A stretch of DNA of 64,000 nucleotides, taken from Halorussus salinisoli (lineage in GTDB: Archaea > Halobacteriota > Halobacteria > Halobacteriales > Haladaptataceae). Position 1 is the stretch's first letter. Every line of letters starts with the position of its first letter. A program made the position numbers and the translations under genes. The stretch is taken from contig SZNP01000006.1 of assembly GCA_005239435.1 (NCBI GenBank), positions 248,001 through 312,000 on the forward strand. The letters are read 5' to 3'. This document shows positions 1-9,426 of the stretch, one piece after another. The notes beneath the pieces were generated by a model, which did not search any database, was not told where the DNA came from, and saw only the letters and a program-made list of their open reading frames with translations.

Positions 1-675
1 GGTCGTCACGTCGCCGAGACCCAACCCCAGAAGTTCGCGGCGATGGAGGCGGTCTGGGAGACAGACAGCTACGTCCCCGAGTACATCGTCGCGTTCCCGA
101 CCAGCGTGGACGACTTGCTCAACCCGCGCGCCAAGGACATCTTCGGCATCGGGATTCCCGGCGGAGCCTCGTGGCTCGCCTCGGGCGGCGACGCGCAGGC
201 CGAGATCACCGGCCTGAACGAGTTCGAGGGGTCGCCGCCGGTCGCCATCGTGTTCTGGTCGTTCCGGGCGATGGTCGCTTTGGGCTTTTGGTTCATGCTG
301 CTCGCGTTCTGGGCGGGTTATCGCTGGTGGACCGGCGAACTGTTCGAGGACCGCCTGCTCCAGAAGGCGCTGATGGCGTCGTCGGTACTCGGAATCCTCG
401 GCGTGGAACTCGGCTGGATAGTCACCGAGGTCGGACGCCAACCGTGGTTGATTCAGGGCGTGATGAAGACCAGTTCGGGCGTCTCCCCCGGACTCACGGC
501 CACCGAGGCGACTCTGACACTGGCGGGGTTCGTCGGCGGCTACTTCGTCCTGCTCTCGCTGTACACCTACGTCGTCGGGCGACTGGTTCGGCGGGGGCCG
601 AAAGAGCGCGACGACACCTCCGACCGCGACCAAGCGCCGAGTCCGGCTCCGACGGGGGCGGGTGACGATGACTGA
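1..675 (+). CDS. cydA: Cytochrome bd-type quinol oxidase subunit I, C-terminal part
   Basis: Haem-carrying subunit of a membrane quinol oxidase that reduces oxygen to water. The reading frame is open from base 1, so the N-terminal half lies outside the window; 224 residues are visible. Hydrophobic segments lie near bases 238-320, 370-430 and 510-580. The conserved GRQPW motif of CydA is encoded at 433-447, just after a membrane segment. The tail is charged. The stop codon overlaps the start of cydB, the usual cydAB arrangement with translational coupling. The identity is firm from GRQPW plus the partner gene; the subtype (bd or CIO) cannot be told from this part. Confidence 0.93.
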   Translation, partial: GRHVAETQPQKFAAMEAVWETDSYVPEYIVAFPTSVDDLLNPRAKDIFGIGIPGGASWLASGGDAQAEITGLNEFEGSPPVAIVFWSFRAMVALGFWFMLLAFWAGYRWWTGELFEDRLLQKALMASSVLGILGVELGWIVTEVGRQPWLIQGVMKTSSGVSPGLTATEATLTLAGFVGGYFVLLSLYTYVVGRLVRRGPKERDDTSDRDQAPSPAPTGAGDDD

Positions 676-1699
676 GACGCTTCCGCTCGAAGTCGTCTGG
701 TTCGGGGTCGCACTCTCGGACCTCTGGTTCGTCGTCGTGTTCGGATTCCTCGCCGTCTTCCTGTTTCTCGACGGGTGGGACTTCGGCGTGGGAGCCATCT
801 TCGGCCTCCGGAGTCGAGTCGCCGAAAGCGCCACCGAAAGCGAGCGCCACCGCCGCGAACACGAGCGCGAGCAGTGCCTCGCGGCTATCGGCCCCTTCTG
901 GGACGGCAACGAGGTCTGGCTGGTCGTCTTCGGCGGCGGCCTGTTCGCGGCCTTCCCGGCGGTGTACGCCGCGCTGTTCAGTCGCCACTACCTCCTGCTG
1001 TTCGGCGTCCTCGGGATGCTCATCCTCCGCGGGATGGCTCCGGAGTTCTACGAACAGCGCGAGGACGACGACTGGCAGACGTGGTGGGGGCGAGCGTTCG
1101 TCGTCGGGAGCGTCGGCGCGCCGTTCCTGCTCGGCGTGTTCGCCGGGAACTGGCTCCTCGGCGTCGAGGGTCTCGCGCTCGCCTCGCTGGTCGTCGGTCT
1201 CGCAGTCGTCGCGCTCAACGTCGCCTCCGGCGCGGCGTTCCTCCGACTGAAGACCACCGGTCCGCTCGCCGAGGAGATGCCCGACTACGGCGTTCGCGCG
1301 ATAGCGGCCTACCTCGCGCTGGTCGTGGTCGCGCTCGTCTTGCTGGCGCTCCGACCGACCCTGCGGGACGCGCTCCTGTCGCCGCTTCCGGTCGCGCTCG
1401 TGGTCGGCACGGTCCTGCTCGGCGTCGGGTTCGTTCTCGCGGCGCGCCGCGACCACCCCTACGTCGCGCTCGGGGCTTCGGGCGGCATGACCGGCGCGTT
1501 CGTCGCGCTCGTCGCGGTCCTGATGTACCCCGTCGTCGAACCGGGGAGCGGCCTGACCGTCGAGGAGGCCATCATCGGGTCGCCCGCCGTCGAGTTGCTG
1601 ACCGCTGGGGCCGCCATCCTGATTCCGCTGGTGTTGACCTACTTCGGCGTCCTCTACTCGGCGTTCAGCGGTCCCATCGACGTCGAAGAGTCGTACTGA
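668..1699 (+). CDS. cydB: Cytochrome bd-type quinol oxidase subunit II
   Basis: Second subunit of the bd oxidase, an all-helical membrane protein that pairs with CydA. About 343 residues, normal for the family. The N-terminal segment holds the family pattern DGWDFGVG right after the first membrane helix; about eight further hydrophobic stretches follow. ATG at 668 is chosen; an in-frame GTG at 662 would add two residues. The gene overlaps the cydA stop (673-675), so the two are surely co-transcribed. Downstream MscS is 42 bases away on the same strand and may or may not be in the operon. Confidence 0.93.
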   Translation: MTETLPLEVVWFGVALSDLWFVVVFGFLAVFLFLDGWDFGVGAIFGLRSRVAESATESERHRREHEREQCLAAIGPFWDGNEVWLVVFGGGLFAAFPAVYAALFSRHYLLLFGVLGMLILRGMAPEFYEQREDDDWQTWWGRAFVVGSVGAPFLLGVFAGNWLLGVEGLALASLVVGLAVVALNVASGAAFLRLKTTGPLAEEMPDYGVRAIAAYLALVVVALVLLALRPTLRDALLSPLPVALVVGTVLLGVGFVLAARRDHPYVALGASGGMTGAFVALVAVLMYPVVEPGSGLTVEEAIIGSPAVELLTAGAAILIPLVLTYFGVLYSAFSGPIDVEESY

Positions 1700-1741
1700 C
1701 TGGCCGGAACGTTCAGGGCCGTTCCGACCGTCGCTCCGTGA

Positions 1742-2560
1742 GTGACTGGCCTCGGACTGCAGGTGGGGTTTCCCGACGTACCGGAGACCGGGTATCTCGG
1801 CGTGGCGTGGAGCGTCCTGGAGTTCCTCGTCACGTTCGCGGCGACGTACGCGGTCGGGAAATGGGTCGTCGAACCCGGACTCGGCCGCGTGCTCGACGGC
1901 CGGCACGTCCCGCAGACCGCCGCGAACGCGTTTCTGAAGGTGATTCACGTCGTGGTCGTCGTCGTCGCGCTCCGCCTCGCGCTCGACGTGGCCGACTACG
2001 GCTACCTGCTGTCGATTCCGCCGACGATCGTCGCCGCGCTGACGGTCGCAATCGGGTTCGCCAGTCGGGACATCGCGGCCAACCTCGTCGGCGGCGTCTT
2101 CATCGTGACCGACCCGGAGTTCAACATCGGCGACTGGATTCGCTGGCAGGACAAGGAGGGCGTCATCGAGGACATCAGTTTCCGGGTGACGCGCGTCCGG
2201 ACCTTCGACAACGAACTGCTGACCGTGCCGAACTCCCAACTCGCGACCAGCGCCGTGGTCAACGCCGTCGCCAAGTCGCCGCGGCGAATCTCACACACCA
2301 TTCACGTCGGCGACGACGCCGACCTCGGCGAAGTGGCGTCTATCCTCGTCGAGTCGGCGAAGGCCCACGACGACGTGCTCGACCGCCCGACGCCGACCGT
2401 CCGCGTGGTCGAACTCGACAACGGCCGCGCGGGGATACAGGCCCGTTACTGGATAGACCAACCCTCTCGGGAGGCGTTCGTGACCATCCGGTCGAAGTAC
2501 CTCCAGCGGGTCAACCGGCGGTTGAACGAGGCGGGCATCGAACTCCCGCAGAACTGGTAG
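1742..2560 (+). CDS. MscS-family small mechanosensitive channel
   Basis: Membrane channel that opens under tension to release solutes on osmotic downshift. 272 residues with GTG start. Three hydrophobic helices occupy roughly residues 20-110. The pore-helix and beta-domain signature follows: RDIAANLVGGVFIVTDP, then FNIGDWI and a VPNSQL segment, with the C-terminal alpha/beta domain to the end. That pattern is diagnostic of MscS. It follows cydB by 42 bases on the same strand and ends convergently with the HTH_10 gene on the other strand. Confidence 0.9.
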   Translation: MTGLGLQVGFPDVPETGYLGVAWSVLEFLVTFAATYAVGKWVVEPGLGRVLDGRHVPQTAANAFLKVIHVVVVVVALRLALDVADYGYLLSIPPTIVAALTVAIGFASRDIAANLVGGVFIVTDPEFNIGDWIRWQDKEGVIEDISFRVTRVRTFDNELLTVPNSQLATSAVVNAVAKSPRRISHTIHVGDDADLGEVASILVESAKAHDDVLDRPTPTVRVVELDNGRAGIQARYWIDQPSREAFVTIRSKYLQRVNRRLNEAGIELPQNW

Positions 2561-2643
2561 CCAACGAGCGTGGCGACGCCGCGCTCCGAGACGGGAAACA
2601 TATACGGTGAGAAAGACCGTGTTTTCATTTCTTTCGGAACGGT

Positions 2644-3288
2644 TTAGATTGCTTCCGCGAACGACTGCAGGAGTTTGTTCTCGGCGCGCCGGAGGTGTTC
2701 CTCGAACGTCCGGCGCTCGACGCCCACCGCCGCCGCGAGTTCGGCGGTCGTCGCGTCGCGGGGAATCCGGTAGTACCCCATCTCCGTCGCGGTCAGCAGG
2801 GCCTCGCGCTGGCGCGGCGAGAGGTCCGGCAGGGCCGAATCGAGCGTGAGCAGGGGTCGGTCGGCCCGGACCGACGCGACTTCGCGCTTCGACTCCACGA
2901 CCACCGGGAACTCGGCCGCCACGTCGCGGTAGAACGCGGTCAGGTTCTCCGAGTCCAGCGCCAGCACTCGACACCACTTCCGGCCTTCGGCGTACCGGAG
3001 CGGCGGGACGAGCAGGCAGTCGTGGGCGGCGAGAGTCGCCTCGATGGGGTCGTCGTCGCGCTCCTTCAGGCAGTCCTCGGTGATGAGCAGGCGCTCGTCG
3101 CCCTCCGCGATGCGCTCGCGGACGCCGACCGCCTCCTCGACGTGGGCGACGACCGCCTCGGCGCCCTCACCGCCGACGTGCAGGAGGTCGCAGTGGTCGT
3201 TGCACCAGAGTTCGACCGTCGTGTCGGTGCCCGCGGTGGCGTCGGCGTACGCGCCGGGGTGTTCGATTCCGAGGACGGCTTCGTACAT
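2644..3288 (-). CDS. HTH_10 (bacterio-opsin activator-like) transcriptional regulator
   Basis: Predicted DNA-binding protein of 214 residues. The C-terminal 55 residues (from SPRQREALLTATEMGYYRIP to the end) match the HTH_10 domain of the haloarchaeal Bat family. The N-terminal 150 residues look like the usual sensory domain of these proteins, with one CxxxxC-type region (WCNDHCDLL) that could bind a ligand or metal. Start: the ATG at 3288 (MYEAVLGIEHPG), not upstream ATGs whose extension is basic and not protein-like. It is divergent from the hut operon with 364 bases between, so it is a candidate hut regulator; that is inference from position only. Confidence 0.85.
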   Translation of the reverse strand: MYEAVLGIEHPGAYADATAGTDTTVELWCNDHCDLLHVGGEGAEAVVAHVEEAVGVRERIAEGDERLLITEDCLKERDDDPIEATLAAHDCLLVPPLRYAEGRKWCRVLALDSENLTAFYRDVAAEFPVVVESKREVASVRADRPLLTLDSALPDLSPRQREALLTATEMGYYRIPRDATTAELAAAVGVERRTFEEHLRRAENKLLQSFAEAI

Positions 3289-3379
3289 CTGACTCGGGGT
3301 TGGCGGGGTGGGGATATTTAGACTGCGTTCGAGTCGGCGCGTGGTTCGACTGCGAGGCCGCCACTGGAGACACCGAGGA

Positions 3380-3500
3380 GACAGCACGGCTAGCTACTCC
3401 GTGAGCCACGGAGTCGCCGCAACCGCACCGCACGACACTGCAACCGCGCCCCGTACCTCCCCGACCGTTCGCGCCTGTCGGCGCTCCGGTCGCGTCCCGT
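3380..3500 (-). repeat. Dispersed intergenic repeat, copy B
   Basis: Read on the minus strand, bases 3500-3446 align with 16193-16248 (copy A); about 43 of 55 aligned positions are identical by eye, including the shared word GGAGGTACGGGG. Beyond the core both copies continue with a run rich in TGCGGT-like words and then a GTAGCTA/GTAGCTC-like end. No open frame or terminal inverted repeats of an insertion sequence are visible. Confidence 0.6.
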
Positions 3501-3588
3501 TGACTGTGACACGGCACGAAACCTGGTGGACCGTGACGACTCGCGAAGCATCGAGAGAGGCGTCAGCTACCAAGTGACCGCGAGCGCG

Positions 3589-3597
3589 TATTTAAAA
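3589..3597 (+). promoter_or_regulatory. TATA box of the hut operon
   Basis: TATTTAAAA lies 56-64 bases before the hutU ATG, giving a predicted transcript start near 3620 and a leader of about 30 bases. A weak inverted repeat, CACC (3598-3601) and GGTG (3610-3613), sits directly behind it and could be an operator. Position and composition only. Confidence 0.5.
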
Positions 3598-3652
3598 CAC
3601 CCTCCGTTAGGTGGTATTCAGGTATTTGGCTCTCGCGCCCGAACGTTGGAGT

Positions 3653-5440
3653 ATGAGCGAAGGCCAACCGGAACAGACCGAAGAACGCGGCGACACCGAG
3701 CAGGCAACCGACGACGCCGAGTGGAGCGTCGGCGAACCCAGCGACCAGTGGAAGGAGTACCGCGGCGCGCCGACCGGTACCGACATCGAGTGCGAGGGGT
3801 GGCGACAGGAAGCCGCGCTCAGGATGCTGAACAACAACCTCGACCCGGAGGTCGCCGAGAAACCCGAGGAACTGGTGGTCTACGGCGGCACCGGCCGGGC
3901 CGCGCGGTCGTGGGACGCCTACGACGCCATCGTGGCCGAGTTGCGCGAGTTGGGCGACGAGGAGACCCTGCTCGTCCAGTCGGGCAAACCGGTCGGCCGG
4001 TTCGAGACCCACGAGAAGGCACCCCGCGTCCTCATCGCCAACTCCAACCTCGTCGGCAAGTGGGACGACTGGGAGCACTTCCACGAGTTGGAGGCGAAAG
4101 GCCTCATCATGTACGGCCAGATGACCGCCGGGTCGTGGGCCTACATCGGCACCCAGGGCATCATCCAGGGTACCTACGAGACCCTCGCCGAGTTGGCCGA
4201 GCAGCACTACCCCGACAACCAGGGCCTCGAAGGCAAGATCGTCGTCACGGGCGGACTCGGCGGGATGGGCGGTGCCCAACCGCTGGCGGTCACGATGAAC
4301 CACGGCGTCTGCATCGCCGCGGAGGTAGACGAAGACCGCATCGACCGCCGCATCGAGACCGGGTACTGCCAGGAGAAGACCGACGACCTGGACGAAGCCA
4401 TCGAGAAGGCCCGAGAGGCCGCCGAGGCTGGCGAACCCTACTCCGTGGGCGTCCACCTGAACGCCGCCGACGTGCTCGAAGGAATGCTCGAACGCGATTT
4501 CGTGCCCGACGTCATCACCGACCAGACCAGCGCCCACGACGAACTGGAGGGGTACTACCCCTCGGGCTACACCGTCGAAGAAGCCGACGAACTCCGCGAC
4601 GAGGACCCCGAGACGTACGTCGCGGAGAGTCTGGACACGATGGAGCGCCACGTCGAAGGTATCCTCGACATGCAGGACGAGGGCGCGATAGCCTTCGAGT
4701 ACGGCAACAACATCCGCGGGCAGGTGAAAGAACATCGAAACAAAGAGGACGCCTTCGACTACCCCGGGTTCGTTCCGGCGTACATTCGGCCGCTGTTCTG
4801 CCGCGGAAAGGGACCCTTCCGGTGGGCCGCGCTCTCGGGCGACCCCGAGGACATCCACCGAACCGACGAAGCCGTCAAGGAGTTGTTCCCCCAGAAGGAC
4901 CACCTCCACCGCTGGATAGACCTCGCCCAGGAGCAGGTCGAGTTCCAGGGCCTGCCCTCCCGAGTCTGCTGGCTGGGTTATCAAGCGGGCGACGACGAAG
5001 ATGGCCTCACCGAGCGCGCGCGGTTCGCCCTCCGAATCAACGACCTCGTTGCCGACGGCGAGATCTCGGCCCCGGTGGTCGTCACGCGCGACCACCTCGA
5101 CGCCGGGAGCGTGGCCAGTCCCAACCGGGAAACCGAGGCGATGCGGGACGGCTCCGACGCGATTGCGGACTGGCCGATTCTGAACGCCCTCCTGAACTGC
5201 GCGGCCGGGGCCGACATCGTCTCGGTCCACGACGGCGGCGGGGTCGGCATCGGCAACGCGCTCCACGCCAACAACCACGTCGTGCTGGACGGGTCGGACC
5301 TCGCCGCGGAGAAGGCCCGGAGAGTCTTCACCACCGACCCCGGAATGGGCGTGATTCGCCACGCCGACGCCGGATACGACGAGGCAGTTGCGGAGGCCGA
5401 CGAATCGAACGTCGCGGTACCGATGCGGGACCGGAAATGA
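3653..5440 (+). CDS. hutU: Urocanate hydratase
   Basis: Second step of histidine breakdown: urocanate plus water to imidazolone propionate, using tightly bound NAD. 595 residues, slightly longer than bacterial enzymes because of an acidic N-terminal extension. The NAD-binding signature [14 protein letters not shown] is at about residues 200-213, and the catalytic-region motif [15 protein letters not shown] carries Cys383. Start at ATG 3653 (MSEGQPEQ); the extension to 3611 runs into the promoter area and is rejected. First gene of hutU-hutG-hutI-hutH; its stop overlaps the hutG start by 3 bases. Confidence 0.97.
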   Translation: MSEGQPEQTEERGDTEQATDDAEWSVGEPSDQWKEYRGAPTGTDIECEGWRQEAALRMLNNNLDPEVAEKPEELVVYGGTGRAARSWDAYDAIVAELRELGDEETLLVQSGKPVGRFETHEKAPRVLIANSNLVGKWDDWEHFHELEAKGLIMYGQMTAGSWAYIGTQGIIQGTYETLAELAEQHYPDNQGLEGKIVVTGGLGGMGGAQPLAVTMNHGVCIAAEVDEDRIDRRIETGYCQEKTDDLDEAIEKAREAAEAGEPYSVGVHLNAADVLEGMLERDFVPDVITDQTSAHDELEGYYPSGYTVEEADELRDEDPETYVAESLDTMERHVEGILDMQDEGAIAFEYGNNIRGQVKEHRNKEDAFDYPGFVPAYIRPLFCRGKGPFRWAALSGDPEDIHRTDEAVKELFPQKDHLHRWIDLAQEQVEFQGLPSRVCWLGYQAGDDEDGLTERARFALRINDLVADGEISAPVVVTRDHLDAGSVASPNRETEAMRDGSDAIADWPILNALLNCAAGADIVSVHDGGGVGIGNALHANNHVVLDGSDLAAEKARRVFTTDPGMGVIRHADAGYDEAVAEADESNVAVPMRDRK

Positions 5441-6501
5441 CCGACTGCAGACCAACTTTCGACTGGATGGGACCCTCAAACGACCTCCACGACGAACAGT
5501 TCGGCCACGTGGTCGAACTCGCAAGTATCGACGACGCCGACCGCTTCGACGCCGTGCTGGTCGGGGAACCGTTCGACCGGGCGGTCATCGGTCGAAAGGG
5601 TGCGAGCGAGGGGCCGGCGGCCCTCCGCCAGCACCTCGCGGGCACCAAGACCCACCACTTCGACGCCGGACCGGTCGGGTCGGTCGCGGACCTCGGCGAC
5701 GTGACCCTGGGCGACGGCGGTAGCGAGGCGCAACGCGCCTCGAATAATCGAGTAGCGAGGGACGCGGAGCGTCCCTCGGACCACGCGAGCGGCGATAGCC
5801 GCGAGCAGACGGCGGAGCCGCGAGACGACCCGGACGAGCAGTCCGTCGCCGACCTCCAAGAGCGCGTCCGGACCATCGCCGCGCGGGTCCACGACACCGA
5901 CGCCTTCCCGGTGTTCCTCGGCGGCGACAACTCGATGACCTACCCGAACGCCGCCCCGCTCTTGGACGAGGGCACCCTCGGCGTCGTGAACTTCGACGCC
6001 CACCTCGACGTGCGGGAGGTCCGCGAGGGCCGGGGACCGACCAGCGGGACGCCCTACCGGCAACTCTACGAGGACGGACTCGACGCCTACGCCTGCGTCG
6101 GCGCGCGCCACTTCGAGACCTCCACCGAGTACGCCGAGTACGTCCGCGAGCAGGGCGACGAAGTGATCACGGCCGAGGAGGTCGGCGACGACGAAGTGAC
6201 CGCAGTCGACCACGCACTCGACGCGATGGGCGACGTGGACCACATCTACGTCAGCGTGGACTTGGACGTGTTGGACGCCGCGTCCGCGCCGGGCGTGAGC
6301 GCGCCCACGCCCGGCGGCATCTCGACCCGAGAGTTGTTCCGAGCGTTGCGACTCCTCGGTGCGGAGGACCGCCTCGCCGGATTCGAGGTCGTGGAGTGTG
6401 CGCCGTCGCTGGAGACCGGAACAGCGAATCTGACCGCGACCGCCGGGGCGCGAGCCATCGCCCACCTGCTAAGTGCCCGGCCCTCGGAGGTTCGTTCATG
6501 A
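5437..6501 (+). CDS. hutG: Formimidoylglutamase (ureohydrolase family) with a palindromic in-frame insertion
   Basis: Fourth step of histidine breakdown: formimidoylglutamate to glutamate and formamide, with a two-manganese centre. 354 residues. Metal-binding motifs of the arginase fold are present: GGDNS (about residue 162), FDAHLDVR (about 186) and SVDLDVLD (about 273), then the APTPGG segment. Start ATG 5437 overlaps the hutU stop. Residues about 95-131 form a charged, low-complexity stretch encoded by four adjacent DNA hairpins. It lies between two conserved beta/alpha segments, so it is probably a surface loop and the enzyme is probably active. Confidence 0.95.
   Translation: MTDCRPTFDWMGPSNDLHDEQFGHVVELASIDDADRFDAVLVGEPFDRAVIGRKGASEGPAALRQHLAGTKTHHFDAGPVGSVADLGDVTLGDGGSEAQRASNNRVARDAERPSDHASGDSREQTAEPRDDPDEQSVADLQERVRTIAARVHDTDAFPVFLGGDNSMTYPNAAPLLDEGTLGVVNFDAHLDVREVREGRGPTSGTPYRQLYEDGLDAYACVGARHFETSTEYAEYVREQGDEVITAEEVGDDEVTAVDHALDAMGDVDHIYVSVDLDVLDAASAPGVSAPTPGGISTRELFRALRLLGAEDRLAGFEVVECAPSLETGTANLTATAGARAIAHLLSARPSEVRS
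5724..5820 (+). repeat. Four tandem hairpins inserted inside hutG
   Basis: Perfect or near-perfect stems: 5724-5742 (8 bp, loop AAC), 5756-5778 (10 bp, loop GGA), 5789-5802 (5 bp, loop GATA) and 5810-5820 (4 bp, loop GGA). The whole block is a multiple of three in effect, since the frame continues into DVADL-like conserved sequence. The encoded peptide is hydrophilic and without family conservation. It resembles the palindrome array at 60011-60205. Confidence 0.75.
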
Positions 6502-7772
6502 CGCTGACAGCAGTCGTCCACGACGCCGCCGAAATCGTCACGCTCGAAGAGGGTGACGACGCCGAAACCGGGGAGGCAGACGGCGAGGACGCCAAGGCGA
6601 ACACCGAGGACGAACTCGGTATCTACACCGACGCCGCAATCGCAATCGAAGACGACGAGGTCGCTCGGGTCGGTCCGACCGGACCCGTGACCCGCGAGTT
6701 CCCGCCCGAGAACGCGACGCACGCGGTCGATGCGAGCGGGAAGTCCGTGGTTCCGGGGTTCGTGGACCCCCACACTCACGCCCTGTTCGCGGGCGACCGC
6801 TCCGACGAGTTCGAGGCCAAACTCCAGGGCAAGACGTATCAGGAGATTCACGAGGAGGGCGGTGGCATCCTCCGGACCGTCCGGGCGACCCGCGAGGCGG
6901 GCGACGACCGACTGCTCGACGACCTCCTCGACCACCTCGATACGATGCTGGCCCACGGGACGACGACCGTGGAGGTCAAGTCGGGGTACGGTCTCGACAC
7001 CGAGACCGAGCTCCGGATGCTGGAAGTCGTAGACCGGGCCGACGACCGCCACCCGGTGGACGTGGTGCCGACGTTCATGGGTGCCCACGCAGTCCCCGAG
7101 GGCCGAGACACCGACGAGTACGTCGCGGAGGTCGTGGACGAACAGATTCCGGAAGTCGAATCGCAGGACATCGCGGAGTTCTGCGACGTGTTCTGCGAGG
7201 AGGGCGTCTTCGACGTCGAGCAGTCCCGGCGCGTACTGGAGGCCGGAAGAGAGGCCGGCATGACGCCGAAAGTCCACGCCGAGGAGTTGGCCCACATCGG
7301 CGGTACGCAGTTGGCCGCGGAGGTCGGGGCCGCGAGCGCCGACCACCTCCTCCACTCGACCGAGGAGGACATCGCCGCCCTCGTGGAGTCCGACGTGGTG
7401 CCGGTCCTGCTCCCCGGCACGGCCTTCGGTCTCGGCGCGGAGTACGCCGACGCTCGCGCCTTCCTCGACGCCGGGGCGGACGTGGCGATCGCGACCGACT
7501 TCAACCCCAACTGCTACAGCCAGAGCATGGGGTTCGCGGCCTCGCTCGCTTGCGTCGAGATGGGAATGACTCCGGCCGAGGCCCTCGTGGCTTCGACCAC
7601 GAACGCCGCCGCGGCCCTCGACTTGTCGGAGAACGTCGGGACGCTCCAGCAGGGGTCGCCCGGCGACGTGGCCGTTCTCGACGCGCCGACCTACGTCCAC
7701 GTCCCGTACAACTTCGGCGTGAACGCGGTCGAGACCGTGCTGAAGGGCGGGCAGGTGGTCCACCGTGACTGA
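6498..7772 (+). CDS. hutI: Imidazolonepropionase
   Basis: Third step of histidine breakdown: opens the ring of imidazolone propionate to formimidoylglutamate. 424 residues, amidohydrolase fold. The first metal-binding motif [11 protein letters not shown] is at about residue 91, followed by [14 protein letters not shown]; the late motif ATDFNPN is present. ATG 6498 overlaps the hutG stop; upstream in-frame ATGs lie within hutG and are rejected. An acidic insertion of about 20 residues near the N terminus ([19 protein letters not shown]) fits haloarchaeal adaptation. Confidence 0.97.
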   Translation: MTLTAVVHDAAEIVTLEEGDDAETGEADGEDAKANTEDELGIYTDAAIAIEDDEVARVGPTGPVTREFPPENATHAVDASGKSVVPGFVDPHTHALFAGDRSDEFEAKLQGKTYQEIHEEGGGILRTVRATREAGDDRLLDDLLDHLDTMLAHGTTTVEVKSGYGLDTETELRMLEVVDRADDRHPVDVVPTFMGAHAVPEGRDTDEYVAEVVDEQIPEVESQDIAEFCDVFCEEGVFDVEQSRRVLEAGREAGMTPKVHAEELAHIGGTQLAAEVGAASADHLLHSTEEDIAALVESDVVPVLLPGTAFGLGAEYADARAFLDAGADVAIATDFNPNCYSQSMGFAASLACVEMGMTPAEALVASTTNAAAALDLSENVGTLQQGSPGDVAVLDAPTYVHVPYNFGVNAVETVLKGGQVVHRD

Positions 7773-9390
7773 ATCGGCCTCCGACCCGGAGTCCGGAGTG
7801 GTCGAGGCCGACGGCGAGTCCCTCGCGCCCGCGGACGTAGCCGCGGTCGCGCGCGAGGACGCCCCGGTCGTGATACCCGACGAGGCCCGAGAGAAGGTCA
7901 GGACCGCCCGCGAGCGCGTCGAAGAGGTGGTCGAGAGCGGCGAAGCTGTGTACGGAGTCAACACCGGCTTCGGCGAACTCGTGGACGAGCGCATCCCCCT
8001 CGAAGACATCGAGCAACTCCAACTCAATCTGGTCCGGAGCCACGCCGCCGGAGCAGGCCGAGAGTTGGACCGCGAGGAAGTCCGGGCACTCCTGCTCGGG
8101 CGACTCAACGCGCTCGTCAAGGGCTACTCCGGCGTCCGAGAGGTCGTGGTCGACCACCTCGCGGCGATGCTCAACGAGGGCGTCCACCCCGTGGTGAAAT
8201 CGCGGGGAAGCCTCGGGGCGAGCGGCGATCTCGCCCCGCTCGCGCACCTCGCGCTCGTACTGGTCGGGGAAGGCGAGGCCGAAGTGGATATCGAGACGAG
8301 CGACGGCGAACGGAAGACCGAGCGACTGCCGGGCGACGAAGCCCTCGCCACCGCCGGTCTCGAACCGCTGACCCTCCGGGCGAAGGAGGGCATCGCGCTC
8401 ATCAACGGGACCCAGTTGACGGTCGGTCTCGCGGCGCTCGCGGTCGTGGACGCCGAGCGCGCGGTCCGGGCGGCCGACGTTGCCGGGTCGCTCACGACCG
8501 AGGTGACGATGGGGACCACGGCCGCGGCCGACGACTCCATCGCCGGGGTCCGACCGCATCGGGGCCACGCCGAGAGCGCGCGCAACGTCAAGCGACTCAC
8601 GGCCGACTCCGAAATCGTGGAGTCCCATCGCAACTGCGACCGGGTGCAGGACGCCTACTCGATTCGATGCCTGCCGCAGGTCCACGGCGCGGTTCGAGAC
8701 GCGATACGCCACCTCCGAGAGGCCGTGGAGGTCGAGTTGAACAGCGCGACCGACAACCCGCTCATCTTCGACGCCGACGAGACCGACGGCCGGGCCTCCG
8801 GCACCGAGAACGCCGCGGTCCTCTCTGGCGGCAACTTCCACGGCGACCCGCTCGCGCTCCCGCTGGACTACCTGACGAACGCGGTCACCGAACTGGCGGC
8901 CATCTGCGAGCGCCGGGTGGATCGGATGCTGAACCCGAACGTTCAGGAACCTCACTTGCCGCCGTTCCTGACCGATGGAAGCGGTCTGCGTTCCGGGTAC
9001 ATGATAGCCCAGTACACCGCGGCCGCGCTCGTCAACGAGAATCGCGCGACGGGGCGACCGTCGATGGACAACACGCCGGTCAGCGGGAATCAGGAGGACC
9101 ACGTGAGCATGAGCGCCCAGAGTGCCTTCGACGCCCGGTCGGCCGTCGAGAACGCGATTACCGTGGTCGGCATCGAACTGCTCTGTGGCGCGCAGGCCGC
9201 CGAGTTCGTCCAAGACGACCTCGCGCACGGCGTCGGTACCGCGGCGGCCTACGAGGCGGTCCGAGAGGTCGTCCCGCCGCTGGTCGAAGACCGGCCACTT
9301 CACGAGGACATCGAGAGCGCCGACGCGCTGGTCTGGTCGGGACTGCTGGAGGAACGAGTCGAGGACGCGCTAGAAGAACCGCTCGCGTGA
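7765..9390 (+). CDS. hutH: Histidine ammonia-lyase
   Basis: First step of histidine breakdown: histidine to urocanate and ammonia. 541 residues, near the family's usual 500-540. The Ala152-Ser153-Gly154 triad, which cyclises to the MIO electrophile, sits in SLGASGDLAPLAH. The SRVQDAYSxR-type segment (CDRVQDAYSIRCLPQ) and GNQEDHVSM motif are also present. GTG start at 7765 overlaps the end of hutI by 8 bases. Last gene of the operon; the next gene is convergent and 36 bases away. Confidence 0.97.
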   Translation: MTESASDPESGVVEADGESLAPADVAAVAREDAPVVIPDEAREKVRTARERVEEVVESGEAVYGVNTGFGELVDERIPLEDIEQLQLNLVRSHAAGAGRELDREEVRALLLGRLNALVKGYSGVREVVVDHLAAMLNEGVHPVVKSRGSLGASGDLAPLAHLALVLVGEGEAEVDIETSDGERKTERLPGDEALATAGLEPLTLRAKEGIALINGTQLTVGLAALAVVDAERAVRAADVAGSLTTEVTMGTTAAADDSIAGVRPHRGHAESARNVKRLTADSEIVESHRNCDRVQDAYSIRCLPQVHGAVRDAIRHLREAVEVELNSATDNPLIFDADETDGRASGTENAAVLSGGNFHGDPLALPLDYLTNAVTELAAICERRVDRMLNPNVQEPHLPPFLTDGSGLRSGYMIAQYTAAALVNENRATGRPSMDNTPVSGNQEDHVSMSAQSAFDARSAVENAITVVGIELLCGAQAAEFVQDDLAHGVGTAAAYEAVREVVPPLVEDRPLHEDIESADALVWSGLLEERVEDALEEPLA

Positions 9391-9426
9391 GTTGCTCCGG
9401 TGGTGCGGTCGGACGGGACGCTCCCG

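Larger units (their letters stand above)
3289..3652. other. Intergenic region between HTH_10 gene and hutU
   Basis: 364 bases without a gene. It holds one copy of a dispersed repeat (about 3380-3500, read on the minus strand) and the hutU promoter near 3589. An AT-rich stretch precedes hutU. No small coding frame with protein-like composition was seen. Both flanking genes start here, so any shared regulatory sites would lie in it. Confidence 0.7.

Noticed and set aside
494..2239. A 581-residue open frame on the minus strand opposite cydB and mscS
   Set aside because: Composition is Arg/Asp/Glu-rich repeats typical of GC-rich antisense frames, with no domain pattern; the plus strand carries recognised genes over the same bases.
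3526..5436. N-terminal extension of the hutG frame to 991 residues
   Set aside because: The extra part is Arg/Pro-rich and lies over hutU in another frame; the recognised enzyme starts at 5437 with an overlap of the hutU stop.
7501..9303. A 600-residue minus-strand frame opposite hutI and hutH
   Set aside because: It mirrors the codon third-position bias of the hut genes and has no recognisable motif.
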